Positions 5,366 to 5,717 of a DNA stretch of 5,717 bases are shown here, piece after piece. Where the stretch lies: contig JAKAAL010000324.1 in the NCBI GenBank assembly GCA_021802375.1, forward strand, positions 1-5,717. The letters run 5' to 3'. The first letter of the stretch is position 1, and each line of letters starts with the position of its first letter. The stretch is from Bacillota bacterium. Lineage in GTDB: Bacteria; Bacillota_E; Sulfobacillia; Sulfobacillales; Sulfobacillaceae. A model generated the notes under the pieces. It was not told where the DNA came from. It saw only the letters and a program-made list of their open reading frames with translations, and made no database searches. The translations under genes and the position numbers were made by a program.

Positions 5366-5717
5366 CGCGATTGTGCAGAGCTTGTCGAGGGTAATTCGGG
5401 GGCCTTAGAGGGAAGGACTGGGGGCCCGCCCGGAGCACCCGCGAAGGGCAAGGACCACCCGTATCAGCGCAACCCGCGAAATCGGGGGGTGGACCCAAGC
5501 CTGGCGGATCGGGTCGTCGTACGGATGACCCGGCGGACAGGATACCCGCTGGCGAGGCAAGGACCCGTGGACGACTCATGGTACCCGCTGTCGGGGCAAG
5601 CGCTTCGGCTCAAGGACTGGCGACCTGGTAGGGATACCCGTAGGTCGAAGCCAACTCAGGGAGTTGAGGGCGGATAGGCGGGTGCCTTTAAGCCTCGGCT
5701 CGCCGAGGCAGACTTCG
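5366..5717 (+). ncRNA. Large structured RNA resembling HEARO / IscB-IsrB omega-RNA (runs to right edge)
   Basis: About 350 nt with no credible protein gene but a dense set of stems. A CCACCC/GGGTGG helix (5455-5460 with 5487-5492) stacks on CCCG/CGGG (5473-5476 with 5483-5486). An 8-bp hairpin GGGTCGTC/GATGACCC (5511-5518 with 5524-5531) is closed further by CCTG/CAGG. CGACCT/AGGTCG (5621-5626 with 5642-5647) encloses GGTA-GGGA-TACC, a GNRA loop. CAACTC/GAGTTG (5652-5657 with 5661-5666) follows, and the last is GCCTCGG-CTCG-CCGAGGC (5692-5709). A long-range helix GCTTGTC/GGCAAGC (5380-5386 with 5595-5601) can close the core. Size, layout and the terminal GC hairpin resemble the HEARO RNA, now known as the omega-RNA of IscB/IsrB RNA-guided nucleases, which lies just 5' of the nuclease gene with its guide taken from DNA upstream of the element. 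The nuclease gene would then start beyond 5717. The stems are seen; the family name is recall-based inference. Confidence 0.55.

Noticed and set aside
5337..5677. Frames on both strands within the structured RNA region (62 and 80 codons)
   Set aside because: Pro/Arg/Gly-rich composition typical of GC-rich non-coding DNA, no ribosome sites, and they run through several strong RNA stems.
1..5717. tRNA or rRNA genes
   Set aside because: No cloverleaf with a GGTTCRANYCC-type T arm and no rRNA core sequences were seen by eye on either strand.

Overview
The window suggests a Gram-positive bacterium. The genes use TTG starts behind strong GGAGG-like ribosome sites, GC content is medium to high, and there is a secreted protein with cell-wall-binding type 2 (CWB2) repeats and a LacI-family regulator. 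This combination, with the abundant IS200/IS605-type debris, resembles Sulfobacillus-like thermoacidophilic Firmicutes. That placement is inference, not proof.

Left half (1-3859), intact genes. On the minus strand lie the N-terminal 218 codons of a large GH38-type alpha-mannosidase, which runs off the left edge just before its catalytic HxHxD motif. Upstream of it is a complete 450-residue secreted CWB2 protein with a C-terminal Ig-like domain, closed by a clear rho-independent terminator. A divergent control region (2261-2731) separates this gene from a plus-strand LacI-family regulator. The regulator has a well-formed sigma-A promoter (TTGACC, 17 bp, TACAAT) and a perfect palindrome, GAAACTAGTTTC, at the predicted transcription start, so autoregulation is the simple reading. 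The mannosidase, CWB2 protein and regulator may together form a small glycan-use or cell-surface locus, but no transporter is visible to support that.

Right half (3860-5717), accessory and decayed. A stretch without a convincing gene (3860-4276) is followed by a short plus-strand frame that looks coding but seems frameshifted (4277-4588). Next is a minus-strand remnant of a TnpB (IS605 OrfB) C-terminus (4656-5084), with a long imperfect hairpin over its 3' end. Then come about 200 bp of GC-rich, stem-forming sequence of uncertain identity (5098-5300, perhaps a group II intron domain I remnant), an AT-richer spacer with three copies of a TCATC-ended repeat, and a large, highly structured, apparently non-coding element from about 5366 to the right edge.

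That last element is the most interesting part of the window. It carries many independent stems, GNRA-type loops and a terminal GC hairpin. In overall look it resembles the HEARO / omega-RNA that precedes IscB/IsrB genes (ancestral relatives of Cas9). If so, the nuclease gene should begin just beyond position 5717. The family call rests on recall and visual structure and could not be tested here.
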